DNA of 64,000 bases from Paucibacter sp. KBW04 (GCF_003852425.1 NZ_QAJN01000011.1:62001-126000); one strand, 5' to 3'. Positions 51,189 to 60,684 are shown, counted from the first letter of the stretch. Numbers and translations are program-made. Notes: generated by a model from the sequence alone, not told the origin.

Positions 51189-52802
51189 TCAATGCGAAGT
51201 CCCCTCCTCCCGACTGATCTTGTTCCAGACGTTGTATTTGCCGACCGGCTTGCTCATGGGGATACGCTTCACTACCTTGAAGGTAGCGGCGTCGTAGACG
51301 ATCAAGGCGCCGTCTAGTTCCCAGAGGCTGGCCAGGGCGAAGCGGCCGTCTTTGGTGAACTCGATATGGGCCAAGGTTTTGCCGGGCTCGCGCACCTGGG
51401 CCACGACCTCAAGGCTTTGCTTGTCGATGATGGTCAAAGTGTCTTTCGCTTCCTTGCCGCCCATCATGGAATCGGCCCAGGCATAGCGGCTCTTGGCATG
51501 GCTGCGCATGAAAAAGCCCGGGCCGGGCGTGGTGATCTCGCGCACCAAATCCCAGCTCTTGAGGTCGATCACGCTGATGCGTCCGTCCTTGAGGTTAGGG
51601 CTGGCCATCACGCGGCGACCCTTCCAGTCAAAGCTGATGCCTGAGCCGAGGTGGGGCATGCCGGCAATGGGCAGGCTGCTGACCTTGCGCCGGGCGTTCA
51701 GGTTGACCACCTGGCCCAGGGTGGATTTGCTGGCGCCGCCTGCTGCGTCAGCGCCCGGCCGTGCGGAACCCAAGACATGGTTGTAGCTGTCGTCGAAGAA
51801 GAAGTCGTCCAGCGGCTCATCCAGTGGCGTGCGGCGCGCGTTCAGGTAGCCGGGGCGGGCGATGGCCTCGCCCATGCGGTAGTCATGCACCAGGCCATCG
51901 TGGATCACCTCGGCCTTGGGGTCGTAAGAGATCTCCCACAACTCGGCAATGTCCTTGAGCGCCACCACAAAGCTCTTGCGCGGCGCGGCGTCGTAGACGG
52001 CGGAAACTCGTGAACCCTGCTTGCCGTCCAGGCTCTTGGCCTCAAACTGCTTGACCAAGTTCAGGTCGGCATCGAACAGCACCACTTCTTGCGGCAGGTA
52101 ATTGGCCGCCATGACCCAGCGGCCATCGCTGCTGACGGCCACATTGCGCATATTCAGGCCGGCCCGCACCTCGGCCACTTGTTTGAGGTTCCAGAGGTCG
52201 TACTTGCTGATCCAGCCATCGCGCGAACCGAAGAAAACATAACGGCCATCGGGCGTGAACTTGGGGCCGCCGTGCAGGGCGTAGCGGCTGGGGAAGCGAT
52301 GGATGGTCTCGAAACGGTCGCCATCCAACAGGCTGATGTGGTGGTCGCCGCCCTCCACCACCACGAAGAGGTTCATCGGGTCAGCTTTCCATTGCGGGCG
52401 GGCCGGCCATTGGCGGCTGTCCGCATCAAAGCTGCGCGAGCGGCGGATGTCGTCCGCCGCCCATTGCGGCGCCGGCAGCTGCGGCTGGTAGATATAGGCC
52501 GCCAAGGCCTGGATCTCGGCCTCGCTGAGCTGGGCGCCAAAGGCCGGCATCTGGGTGGCCGGGCGTCCCTCACGAATCAGCTTGATGGCTTCCGGGCGGC
52601 GCAGGCGTTCCAGGCTTTCCGGCAGCAAGGCCGGGCCCATCACGCCGAGGCGTTGCTCGCCGTGGCAGCTGGCGCATTGCTGCTGGTACAAGGCACCGGC
52701 CTCCACAGTCTGCGCGCGGGCAAAGTCCCAGGCCAAGCCGAACAGGCCCAGCACCAGAGCGAGTTTGACGAGGGTCTTCAACTGTTCTGTGTTCATTTTC
52801 AT
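51189..52802 (-). CDS. nirN: Heme d1 biosynthesis protein NirN
   Basis: This 537-residue protein resembles NirS but acts in heme d1 biosynthesis, converting dihydro-heme d1 to d1. The heme c site is Cys43-Cys46-His47 (CASCH). An eight-bladed propeller follows with GDRFETIHRFPSRYALHGGP and GMPHLGSGISF. It ends the leftward operon and overlaps nirJ by four bases. Confidence 0.9.
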   Translation of the reverse strand: MKMNTEQLKTLVKLALVLGLFGLAWDFARAQTVEAGALYQQQCASCHGEQRLGVMGPALLPESLERLRRPEAIKLIREGRPATQMPAFGAQLSEAEIQALAAYIYQPQLPAPQWAADDIRRSRSFDADSRQWPARPQWKADPMNLFVVVEGGDHHISLLDGDRFETIHRFPSRYALHGGPKFTPDGRYVFFGSRDGWISKYDLWNLKQVAEVRAGLNMRNVAVSSDGRWVMAANYLPQEVVLFDADLNLVKQFEAKSLDGKQGSRVSAVYDAAPRKSFVVALKDIAELWEISYDPKAEVIHDGLVHDYRMGEAIARPGYLNARRTPLDEPLDDFFFDDSYNHVLGSARPGADAAGGASKSTLGQVVNLNARRKVSSLPIAGMPHLGSGISFDWKGRRVMASPNLKDGRISVIDLKSWDLVREITTPGPGFFMRSHAKSRYAWADSMMGGKEAKDTLTIIDKQSLEVVAQVREPGKTLAHIEFTKDGRFALASLWELDGALIVYDAATFKVVKRIPMSKPVGKYNVWNKISREEGTSH

Positions 52803-54178
52803 GCCCCCTCGCTGCTGTTGATGGCTTCAACAAGCTGAATGTGGATGGGCTTGGCACTGCTGTTTCTGCTGCCGCTGCTGCGCTTGGCGCTGAATGGCTT
52901 CACGCTGCCATCACGCGGGCCCCATTGGCCGCTGAGCGCTTGCAGGCGCGCGCTGGCTTCGGCAGACAGGCCGATCTCGGCATCGTCCAGATAGCAGCCC
53001 GGGTCCTCGGCCCAGAGGTCACCGCTGGTTTGTTGGGCTCGCACCCGGGTGTTGCCACCGCAGATGGCGAAGTGCTGGCATTCGGCGCAGCGGCCTTTGA
53101 CCGGACGCGGCTTGGTCTTCAGGCCGTCCATCAGCGGGTCGCTGCGGTCTTGCCAGATGGCCGAGAAGGGGCGCTGGCGCACATTGCCCAGGCTGTAATG
53201 CCACCACATGGTGTCGGGATGCACATCGCCCAGGTTGTCGATATTGGCCACACCCTCGCCGGACGCATTGCCGCCCCAGGCCACCAGGCGGCGGCGCAAG
53301 TGATCCGCCCATTGCGGCCAGCGCGCGCTGACCCAGGCCAGCAGATAGACGGCGTCGGCATCGTTATTGCCGGTGACGTACTCACGCGGCTGCGGCGCGG
53401 CGGTGCTGACGTCTTCAAGCGCGTCGCGCCAGGCGGTTTCGAATAGCAGCTCTAGCGCGGCGCGCGTGGCTTTGAAGTGGGCATCCCGGCCGCGATGGAT
53501 ATTGCCGCGCCCGGCGTAGTTGAGATGGGAGAAGTAGAACTTATCGACCTGCTCCGCGCGCATCAGCTCCAGCAGGGCCGGAAAGTCTTGCTGATTCAAG
53601 TCGGTGAAGGTGTAGCGCAAGCCCGTTCTAGCGCCCCGCTCACGCAGCAAGCGCAGCGCGGCCAGTGAGGCGTCGAAGGCACCTTCCAGCCGGCGGAAGC
53701 GGTCATGCGTTTCGCGCAGGCCGTCGATACTGATGCCCACGTAGTCGAAGTTTTGTTGCGCGATGCGTGCGGCCATGCCGGCATCGATCAAGGTGCCGTT
53801 GGTGGAGAGCGCGGTGTACAAGCCCATGGCTTGGGCGCGCGAAGCAATCTCGAACAGGTCTGGCCGCAGCAAGGGCTCCCCACCTGAGAGGATCAGCACC
53901 GGCACGCCGGCAAGTTTGAGGTCATCCATGACGGTGCAGACCTCGGCAAAACTCAGCTCACCGGGATAGTCATGGTCGGCAGACAAGGCGTAGCAATGCT
54001 TGCAGGTCAGATTGCAGCGTCGGGTCAGGTTCCAGATCATCACCGGGCCGCGCGCCTTGGCAGGGCCCACGGAAGCGGCGCGGTCGGCCTGCGCCTTGGG
54101 GCGCCCTTGCGGGCTGGGATAGTGGCCGTCTTGCTCGGCCCGCGCGACTTCGCGCAGGTATTGGCTGATACGCAACAT
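52799..54178 (-). CDS. nirJ: Radical SAM heme d1 biosynthesis protein NirJ
   Basis: This 459-residue protein has the radical SAM cluster Cys55-Cys59-Cys62 (CNLTCKHC), LILSGGEPLLRPDLF, and a SPASM-like C-terminal cysteine set around CAECQHFAICGGNTRV. It installs the carbonyl groups of heme d1. It follows nirH by 25 bases. Confidence 0.95.
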   Translation of the reverse strand: MLRISQYLREVARAEQDGHYPSPQGRPKAQADRAASVGPAKARGPVMIWNLTRRCNLTCKHCYALSADHDYPGELSFAEVCTVMDDLKLAGVPVLILSGGEPLLRPDLFEIASRAQAMGLYTALSTNGTLIDAGMAARIAQQNFDYVGISIDGLRETHDRFRRLEGAFDASLAALRLLRERGARTGLRYTFTDLNQQDFPALLELMRAEQVDKFYFSHLNYAGRGNIHRGRDAHFKATRAALELLFETAWRDALEDVSTAAPQPREYVTGNNDADAVYLLAWVSARWPQWADHLRRRLVAWGGNASGEGVANIDNLGDVHPDTMWWHYSLGNVRQRPFSAIWQDRSDPLMDGLKTKPRPVKGRCAECQHFAICGGNTRVRAQQTSGDLWAEDPGCYLDDAEIGLSAEASARLQALSGQWGPRDGSVKPFSAKRSSGSRNSSAKPIHIQLVEAINSSEGA

Positions 54179-54203
54179 GCTTTGGCCTTTCTTTTCTTTG
54201 AAC

Positions 54204-54731
54204 TTATTCGGGCTTCAAGCGCAGGCCGGTCTTTTTGAGAATGGCGCTGCTGTAGAGGATGTCATTGGCCCGGCAGGCGCGGCCCAACAACTCGCGCAGC
54301 GCCCGGGCTTGCGCCTCGACCTCAGCGCGGCTGCGGCCATGCAGCATGGCAAACAGGTTGTAAGGCCAGTGCGGCAAGCGGCGCGGCCGGCGGTAGCAAT
54401 GGCTGACGCCCTCGAAAGCGGCGACCAGTGGGCCCAGGGTGTCGATCTGTGCATCGTCGATATCCCACGCCGTCATGCCATTGGCCACATAGCCCAGGCG
54501 GTAGTGATTGGGTACGGCGGCAATGCGCCGGATCAGCCCGGATGCCTGCATCTGCGCCAGCTCTTCGCACACCTGCGCCTCACTGATGCCCAGCATGGCG
54601 CCCAGCGCTTCGAAGGGGCGTTCAACCAAGGGCAGACCACTTTGCGTGGCCAGCATCAGGGCACGCTGCAGCGGGCTGAGCGCGGCTGCGGATTGCCCTG
54701 AGGTGCTTTGCTGTGAGGCGGTATCAGTCAT
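54204..54731 (-). CDS. nirH: Siroheme decarboxylase subunit NirH
   Basis: This 175-residue AsnC/Lrp-like protein has LVERPFEALGAMLGISEAQV (HTH), a YRRPRRLPHWPYNLFAMLHG motif and a C-terminal FDIL-like tail. NirDLGH decarboxylates siroheme to didecarboxysiroheme. It starts at ATG 54,731 and overlaps nirG by eight bases. Confidence 0.88.
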   Translation of the reverse strand: MTDTASQQSTSGQSAAALSPLQRALMLATQSGLPLVERPFEALGAMLGISEAQVCEELAQMQASGLIRRIAAVPNHYRLGYVANGMTAWDIDDAQIDTLGPLVAAFEGVSHCYRRPRRLPHWPYNLFAMLHGRSRAEVEAQARALRELLGRACRANDILYSSAILKKTGLRLKPE

Positions 54732-55302
54732 GGCCTTGCCCTTGTTGCTGTTCAAACCCGTCGTGATCCGACCAGGCGTGGGCGCGGGCCTCAAGGCGCA
54801 GGCCCACAAAGTACTCGCGCTCTTTGGGGAAGGCCAGCACCTGCAAGCCCGTCAGGGATTCGATGTGCGCGCAAACGCAAGAGATTTCTTCCGGCGTTTC
54901 GGTGGCCAGCACAAACCACATATTCAGCGCATGGTCCCGGCGGTAGTTGTGCGCGACTTCGGGAATGGCGTTGAGCTGTGCTGTCACCGCCTCGAATTGC
55001 GCTTCTGGCACTTGCATCGCCGCCAGCACAAAGAGACCACCGGCGCGTTCGATTTGAAACAGGGGGCCGACTCGGCTCAAGACTCCCTCGGACAAGAGCC
55101 GACGCAGTCGCAGCAGAACCAAGGATTCGCTGCAGCCCAGCTCCTTGCCTATCTGCTCAAAGGGGCGCGGCTGCAGCGGTATGGACGTTTGCAGGCGGTT
55201 GATCAGCGCCGCGTCAAGGGCATCGAGCCGCGCCTCGTCTTGGCGCGGGAACTGCGGTGCTGAAGTGGTGTCGCCGCGTCTGGCGCTATGGCGCTCATGC
55301 AT
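54724..55302 (-). CDS. nirG: Siroheme decarboxylase subunit NirG
   Basis: This 192-residue AsnC/Lrp-like protein has RPFEQIGKELGCSESLVLLRL and the HNYRRDHALNMWFVLATETP motif found in NirD/G-type subunits. It pairs with NirH. It overlaps both neighbours by eight bases. Confidence 0.88.
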   Translation of the reverse strand: MHERHSARRGDTTSAPQFPRQDEARLDALDAALINRLQTSIPLQPRPFEQIGKELGCSESLVLLRLRRLLSEGVLSRVGPLFQIERAGGLFVLAAMQVPEAQFEAVTAQLNAIPEVAHNYRRDHALNMWFVLATETPEEISCVCAHIESLTGLQVLAFPKEREYFVGLRLEARAHAWSDHDGFEQQQGQGHD

Positions 55303-56341
55303 AGTGACCTGCCTCGGTTTGAATCGCTTTTACTGGCTGGCGAAAGTAGCTGGGCCCGCATTGCTTGAAGCGCCGCCGACTGAACAGCACGGCTTGCGGG
55401 AAGGCCTGTAAAGCGGCAACTTCGCGCGCCTGACTCAGCCACTGCAGCACCTCTTCTCTGGCGCGGCCATGCACCATGCAATAGAGGTTGTAGGGCCATT
55501 GGTTTGCGCGCGAGCGGCGGTAGCACAGGGTGACGCCGGGCTGGCGTGCGAGTAGCGCGGCATGCGCATCCACCTGATCGTCGGGCACATCAAACACACA
55601 CATGGCATTGGCTGCGAAGCCCAATTCGTGGTGCCGAACAATGACGCCAAAGCGACGCAGCACGCCTTGGTCCAACCAGGTTTGCAGGGTGCGCAAGACC
55701 CGCTGCTCCGGCCAGCCCGCCGCCTCGGCCCAGGCGGCATAGGGGCGGGCCAGCAAGGGCAGGCCTTGCTCAACACAAGCCGCCAGGCCGCGCTCCTCAG
55801 CGGCTACGCGACGGCCATGGCCTGTCATGAGAGCGGCCTGCGGATCGGCACCACGGGCCGCGCAATTCCCGCCATGCGGGTCCTTGAGGTCAAAGCCCAG
55901 ATTGATGCGATAGGCCCGCTCCATCGGCAGCCTCAGGGTTTCAAGGCCGCATTGCTGTTCCAGTTCCGACAGTTCCTGCGCCAGGCAGTCCATGTCCGGG
56001 CCGGTGATCACGAACCACAAATTGAAATGGTGTTCACGTTCGTAGTTGTGGTTCACGCCGGGCCTGGCGTTGACCCGCTGCGCCACAGCATCCAGTTGCT
56101 CTGGTGGCACCGCCATGGCGCACAACATGCCCGCCCCTGCCGCCCGCGCGCCCCAGATGCCGCCGATGCGCGAAAGGCTGCCTTGCTCGCGCAAGCGCTG
56201 CAGGCGCGCCATTACCGCATCGCCATCACTGAGACCCAGCGCTATGGCCAATTCCGCATAGGGTTCGGCACAGATGGGAAAGCGCTGCTGCCAGCGGTTC
56301 AGCAACTCCCCGTCTTGGGCGTTGTTGGGCAGGTGGGACAT
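55295..56341 (-). CDS. nirDL: Fused siroheme decarboxylase NirD-NirL
   Basis: This 348-residue protein (or 351 from GTG 56,350) joins two AsnC/Lrp-like halves. The first (AEPYAELAIALGLSDGDAVM, then NHNYEREHHFNLWFVITGPD) is NirD-like. The second (RPYAAWAEAAGWPEQRVLRT, then CYRRSRANQWPYNLYCMVHG) is NirL-like. Some denitrifiers have separate genes. It overlaps nirF and nirG. Confidence 0.9.
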   Translation of the reverse strand: MSHLPNNAQDGELLNRWQQRFPICAEPYAELAIALGLSDGDAVMARLQRLREQGSLSRIGGIWGARAAGAGMLCAMAVPPEQLDAVAQRVNARPGVNHNYEREHHFNLWFVITGPDMDCLAQELSELEQQCGLETLRLPMERAYRINLGFDLKDPHGGNCAARGADPQAALMTGHGRRVAAEERGLAACVEQGLPLLARPYAAWAEAAGWPEQRVLRTLQTWLDQGVLRRFGVIVRHHELGFAANAMCVFDVPDDQVDAHAALLARQPGVTLCYRRSRANQWPYNLYCMVHGRAREEVLQWLSQAREVAALQAFPQAVLFSRRRFKQCGPSYFRQPVKAIQTEAGHYA

Positions 56342-56346
56342 GGGGC

Positions 56347-57615
56347 TCACAACCCGCTGCGCTGGGCGCGACTGGTGAAGAAGATGCCGCTCGGCGCCTC
56401 GGCCTTGAGCGTCGCTTGGCGCGCGAAGCTGCGGGTGTCCAGCACATTGACAGCGTTGTCGTCACGGGTCGAGATCCAGACCGACTCACCGCGAGGGGTG
56501 AATTCCATATGCAGCACGGCCTTGCCGGGGCTGAGGGTTTGAATGACCTGCCGGCTCTGGGTATCAATCACCTGGACCTGGTTGTAGTCGGGCACCGCGA
56601 AGTTCACCCAGACCTGGCGCCCGTCCGGCCGGGCCATCACGAAGACCGGCTGCCCGGCCACCGGAATACGGCCCAGTTCCTGCCAGCTGTCAATGTCCAC
56701 CACCAGCACCTCATGCCTGCCGATGGCGGGCAGATAAGCCTGCCGGCCGGCAATGGCCCAGCCGCGCAGGTGCGGCATCTTGAACACCGGCAAAGGCTCC
56801 TGGCCACGGCCATAGCCGGCCAAGATGCGCTCGGCCTTGGGCTCCGCGGCCCAAAGGTCGATCTTGACCAGCCCGTCTTCCCCGAAGAGACCGGCGATGT
56901 AGTAGCGGCCATCCGGTGTGATGAGGGCGTCATAGGGCTGCCGGCCAACGTTCTTGAACTTCTGCACCTGCGGCGCCTGGCCTGCGGCCACGCCGGAGAG
57001 ATCGGCGATCCAGATCTCATTGGCATCGAACAAGGTGTACATGAAACGCTGGCCCGGCAGCTCAACCAAGCCCACCACGCGGGACAGCTTGCCAGGCTCG
57101 TACTCCGCCGGAATATCGGCCACCAGGCGCAGCGTCTGGCTGTCAAACACCCGGATGCCGCCCGGTTGATAGTTCTGCGCGGCCACCAGGCTGCCGTCCT
57201 GCGAGATGGCGCCGCCAATCGAATTGCCGCTTTGCTGGATCCGGCCCACCAGGCTGCGGCTGGGCAAATGCACTTTGCTGAGGGCGCCATCGCGCCCAAA
57301 AACAAAGGCGTAGGCGCCGTCGCGGGAGTAGACCAGGGAGGCATGCGACAAGTCGCCCAGCCCTTTGATAGCCCCCAGCACCTCACGGCGGCTGGTGTTG
57401 ACCACCTGCAAGCTGCCACTGGCGCGCTCAACCACCAGGCCTAGATCCCCGGTGCCGACAGCAAGCGGTGTTGGCGGCGGTGGCGCGGGAGGCGTGGCGA
57501 CACAGGCGGCGAGCGGGACGCACAGGCTGAGCAAGGCGAGCATGCGCGCGCCTGCGAACTTGATGCAGTGGGCGCGATGGAAAAGTGTGAATGAGGACAT
57601 TGAGAGAGAGTTCAT
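56347..57615 (-). CDS. nirF: Heme d1 biosynthesis protein NirF
   Basis: This 422-residue protein has a lipobox LAAC (Cys38), so it is a lipoprotein. A propeller like NirS follows, with GNSIGGAISQDGSLVAAQNY and GQEPLPVFKMPHLRGWAIAG. It binds d1 precursors in the periplasm. It overlaps nirC and nirDL. Confidence 0.92.
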   Translation of the reverse strand: MNSLSMSSFTLFHRAHCIKFAGARMLALLSLCVPLAACVATPPAPPPPTPLAVGTGDLGLVVERASGSLQVVNTSRREVLGAIKGLGDLSHASLVYSRDGAYAFVFGRDGALSKVHLPSRSLVGRIQQSGNSIGGAISQDGSLVAAQNYQPGGIRVFDSQTLRLVADIPAEYEPGKLSRVVGLVELPGQRFMYTLFDANEIWIADLSGVAAGQAPQVQKFKNVGRQPYDALITPDGRYYIAGLFGEDGLVKIDLWAAEPKAERILAGYGRGQEPLPVFKMPHLRGWAIAGRQAYLPAIGRHEVLVVDIDSWQELGRIPVAGQPVFVMARPDGRQVWVNFAVPDYNQVQVIDTQSRQVIQTLSPGKAVLHMEFTPRGESVWISTRDDNAVNVLDTRSFARQATLKAEAPSGIFFTSRAQRSGL

Positions 57616-58010
57616 GGCCTGTGCTCTTGCGTAGCAAGTTCCTGTTTTGGCGCTGTGGGCCGCTGCATATAGGCCGCCAGCCAGTCCGCTTCTGCCGCAG
57701 TGATCATGCTTTTCCAGGCAGGCATGGGTGTGCCTGGCCGGCCGTGGTAAATCGTGGCGGCAATGGCCGCCTGCGACAATTGCTGCATGGCCTCAGCGTG
57801 AATGGCTGGCCCCAGGCCGCCGGTCAAACGCAGGCCGTGGCAGGAACCACAGTCGTGCGCAAGCATGCGCCGCAGCTCTTGCTGGCGGCCCGGGCTGGGT
57901 TGGCTGTCGGCAAGCACGGGGCTCGATGGCGCGGGCTGAGCCTCCACGACGGACCCAGACAACCCGTAGAGCAACACAGTTAGCAGCAGCAGATCGTTGC
58001 GATTCAACAT
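57612..58010 (-). CDS. nirC: Cytochrome c NirC
   Basis: This 132-residue protein has a signal peptide (LLLLTVLLYGLSGSVVEAQ), heme site Cys54-Cys57-His58 (CGSCH) and a GTPMPAWKSMI Met ligand. It gives electrons to NirS or NirF-linked steps. It is first of the leftward operon, with a GGGGAG ribosome site. Confidence 0.88.
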   Translation of the reverse strand: MLNRNDLLLLTVLLYGLSGSVVEAQPAPSSPVLADSQPSPGRQQELRRMLAHDCGSCHGLRLTGGLGPAIHAEAMQQLSQAAIAATIYHGRPGTPMPAWKSMITAAEADWLAAYMQRPTAPKQELATQEHRP

Positions 58011-58044
58011 GGCGCCATACTCCCCTGCGAGGCATCAACTGTCC

Positions 58045-58058
58045 TTGAACTGCATCAA
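58045..58058. promoter_or_regulatory. DNR/FNR box between nirC and nirE
   Basis: TTGAACTGCATCAA (halves TTGAA and ATCAA) with flanks CC and GG. For nirE, a CACAAT -10 at 58,082-58,087 would place it at -41.5 from a start near 58,093. It may also act on nirC at a similar distance. Confidence 0.78.
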
Positions 58059-58132
58059 GGACGACGAGAAGCGACGCTCTCCACAATCAGGCCATGCACC
58101 ACAGACAAGGTGTCAGCGCCGGAGCCCCCAAA

Positions 58133-59035
58133 ATGAATCCACGTATCGAGCCCCGCCACTTCTCCCGACCCAGCAACAGCCCGACTTGGACGCAAGTGAC
58201 CTTGGTCGGCGCCGGCCCCGGCGACCCCGAACTATTGACGCTCAAAGCCGCGCGCGCGCTGGCTGAGGCGGAGCTGGTGCTCTACGACAATTTGGTGTCG
58301 GCCGAGGTTATGTCCCTGGTCAATCCCGCGGCGGAGAAAATCTTCGTCGGCAAGAAATGCGGCCTTCACGCACTGAGCCAGGAAGGCATCATTGAACTGA
58401 TGATCAAGCTGGTACGCGGCGGACGCCGCGTGCTGCGACTCAAAGGGGGGGATCCCTATATCTTCGGGCGCGGTGGCGAAGAGGCCGAGGCCCTGGCTGC
58501 GGCAGGCATTCAGTTTGAAACCGTGCCAGGCATCAGCGCGGCACAAGCGGCCGGCGCTGCGGCGGGCATTCCGCTGACGCACCGCTCACATGCCGGCACC
58601 CTGATCTATGCCACCGGTCATCTTCGTGCCGCCAAGGACACAGATGATGCCGACTCAGAGGCTCTGCCCCTGGACTGGCCCATGCTGGCCCGGCCCCATC
58701 AAACCGTGGTGATCTATATGGGGCTGAACAGCCTGCCCTTGATCAGCCGCCAACTGATCCTGCACGGCTTGCCTGCCGATACACCGGCCGCGCTGGTTGA
58801 GAACGCCAGCCTGCCGCAACAGCGCTGCATCCGCGGCAGCCTGGCCGAGCTGCCGGAATTGGCACGCAGCCACGCCCTGAAGTCCCCTACTCTGCTGATG
58901 ATTGGCGAGGTGACCGCCATGCATGAGAGGCTCAGCCCTGCGATGCGCCAAGCCAATGCCCTGCAGCAAACTGCCTTGAATCAAACCGCCGCTTCACTAA
59001 TGGCCGATGTGCTGGAGCGTCACTGCAAGGTGTAG
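58133..59035 (+). CDS. nirE: Uroporphyrinogen-III C-methyltransferase NirE
   Basis: This 300-residue SUMT makes precorrin-2 for siroheme and heme d1. GAGPGDPELLTLKAARAL, GGDPYIFGRGGEEAEAL, and a VPGISAAQAAGAAAGIPLTH block are seen. The ATG at 58,133 (MNPRIEPRHF) has GGAG in front, so I prefer it to 58,094. It is divergent from nirC and overlaps the next gene (convergent) by 16 bases. Confidence 0.93.
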   Translation: MNPRIEPRHFSRPSNSPTWTQVTLVGAGPGDPELLTLKAARALAEAELVLYDNLVSAEVMSLVNPAAEKIFVGKKCGLHALSQEGIIELMIKLVRGGRRVLRLKGGDPYIFGRGGEEAEALAAAGIQFETVPGISAAQAAGAAAGIPLTHRSHAGTLIYATGHLRAAKDTDDADSEALPLDWPMLARPHQTVVIYMGLNSLPLISRQLILHGLPADTPAALVENASLPQQRCIRGSLAELPELARSHALKSPTLLMIGEVTAMHERLSPAMRQANALQQTALNQTAASLMADVLERHCKV

Positions 59036-59733
59036 CTGGCCAACTCGCGGGGCTGCAAGATGTGGATGTCGCGCCGAGAGATTTGAATTAGGCCTTCGTC
59101 TTCCAACTCCCGCAACACGCGGGAGAAGTACTCCGGCGTCAGGCTCAATCTTGAGGCGATCGTAGCCTTGCTGACCGGCAGCGACACGGTACGCGGACGG
59201 GCCGGTGCGCAGCTCTCGTCTGATTGCCCCTTCAGTAAGAAGCCCACCACTCTTTGCAAGCCGCTGTGCAGGCAATAGCTTTCCACGTCATGCAGCAAAT
59301 TCTGGATGCGCTGTGAGGCCTGGGCCAATAGGCGCAGCGAGAAATTGGGGTCCCGGCCGATTTGCGCGACCAAGGCAGCCTTGGGAATGCGCAGTAAGAG
59401 CGAATCACTGAGTGACAGCGCGCTGAAGCCGTGGCGCTTGTCATTGAAGATGGCGGACTCCCCCAGGCTTTGGCCCGGGCCGATCAGCTCCAGCACCTTT
59501 TCACTGCCATTGGCGGCCAGGGCGAAGACCTTGATGCGGCCGGTGATGACGATGTGCAGGCTGTCACAGATGTCCCCAGCGCTGAACAGATTGCGGCAGC
59601 GGGGCACGCGCACCAAGCTGCAGCCCTGATCGACGATGCGGGCAAGGTCATCATCATTGATCCCGCGGAAAAGTGGCTGAACGGCGAGGTAACGCGTTAT
59701 TTCAACTGCTACGTGATTCGAAGGGCTGCTCAT
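59020..59733 (-). CDS. DNR-type Crp/Fnr regulator (copy 1)
   Basis: This 237-residue protein has a cNMP-type barrel (GDICDSLHIVITGRIKVFAL) and the HTH TVSLPVSKATIASRLSLTPE with YFSRVLRELEDEGLI. No Fe-S cysteine set is present, as expected of DNR, which senses NO through heme. It overlaps nirE at its 3' end. A perfect box 76 bases in front suggests self-control. Confidence 0.88.
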   Translation of the reverse strand: MSSPSNHVAVEITRYLAVQPLFRGINDDDLARIVDQGCSLVRVPRCRNLFSAGDICDSLHIVITGRIKVFALAANGSEKVLELIGPGQSLGESAIFNDKRHGFSALSLSDSLLLRIPKAALVAQIGRDPNFSLRLLAQASQRIQNLLHDVESYCLHSGLQRVVGFLLKGQSDESCAPARPRTVSLPVSKATIASRLSLTPEYFSRVLRELEDEGLIQISRRDIHILQPRELASYTLQ

Positions 59734-59808
59734 GGGTTTGACCTAGTTGCGAGGCGAAAGGAAGAAGGCGCTGCGAGCGCGATTCTGTTCAGCTGCAAAT
59801 CGGTCAAC

Positions 59809-59822
59809 TTGACGTGCGTCAA
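59809..59822. promoter_or_regulatory. Perfect DNR/FNR box before the first dnr gene
   Basis: TTGACGTGCGTCAA, a perfect palindrome. A CAGAAT -10 on the minus strand (59,787-59,782) puts it at -41.5. Confidence 0.85.
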
Positions 59823-59903
59823 GTCATTGTTGCCAGTAGTTCTTCAGAACTATCCGGCCTAGTTCTTGCGAACGATGGGCAGCAGCTTCCGTAGCTGCCG
59901 CGA

Positions 59904-60602
59904 TCAAACCCCGGTGTAGTTCGCTAGGGCTGAGGCATCGCGGATGCGGATGTCGCGTCTATCCACCTCGATCAGCCCGGCCGCCTCAAGCTCATGCAGC
60001 ACGCGCGAAAAATACTCCGGGGTCAGGCTGAGCCGGGAGGCGATGGTCGCCTTGCTCACCGGCAGTGACACGGTGATGACTTCGCCACTCACGCAGTCTT
60101 CCGCCACTTGATCCCGCAGCAAATAGCCGATCACGCGCTGCACACCGCTATGCAGGGCATAGGCCTGGACGTCATGCACGAGGCCATGCAAACGTCGCGA
60201 AATGCCCGCCAGCATGCGCAAGGCAAAGCGGCTGTCTTGTTCGATTTCAGTCAGCACGGCCTGCTTGGACACGGACAAAATCAAGCTGTCCGTCAAAGCC
60301 TGGGCATTGATGATGTAGGGCTTGCCAGTGAACATCAAGGCCTCGGCAAAGCTGTGGCCGGGGCCCACCAGCTCGATCACCTTCTCCTGCCCGGATGGCG
60401 AGATGGCGAAGAGCTTGACCTGCCCGGTCACCGTCACATGAAACTCTTCGCAGGGCTGGCCAACCCGAAAAATGGTGTCGCCCCGGGTCAGGCGGCGCAA
60501 GCTGCAGCCCGTTGCCAGGCGGGCCAGTTCCGCCGCACTCAAATCTGTAAACAGGGGCAGCACCGAGAGGTAGCGAGGTAAATCAAATGCGCGCATATCC
60601 AT
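59904..60602 (-). CDS. DNR-type Crp/Fnr regulator (copy 2)
   Basis: This 232-residue protein starts at ATG 60,602 behind AGGGAGA. It has the same HTH core as copy 1 (TVSLPVSKATIASRLSLTPE, then YFSRVLHELEAAGLI), so they are paralogues. Barrel and dimer helix differ, so the two may read different signals. It is upstream of copy 1 on the same strand. Confidence 0.88.
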   Translation of the reverse strand: MDMRAFDLPRYLSVLPLFTDLSAAELARLATGCSLRRLTRGDTIFRVGQPCEEFHVTVTGQVKLFAISPSGQEKVIELVGPGHSFAEALMFTGKPYIINAQALTDSLILSVSKQAVLTEIEQDSRFALRMLAGISRRLHGLVHDVQAYALHSGVQRVIGYLLRDQVAEDCVSGEVITVSLPVSKATIASRLSLTPEYFSRVLHELEAAGLIEVDRRDIRIRDASALANYTGV

Positions 60603-60670
60603 GGCGGGTCTCCCTAGTGATGGCGGCGTGTGCAGAGACTGCATTGTCGAGAGCGCCCAAAATCCCGGCC

Positions 60671-60684
60671 TTGATATTGCTTAA
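60671..60684. promoter_or_regulatory. DNR/FNR box before the second dnr gene
   Basis: TTGATATTGCTTAA, with a perfect TTGAT half. A minus-strand GACAAT -10 (60,648-60,643) puts it at -41.5. Confidence 0.65.
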
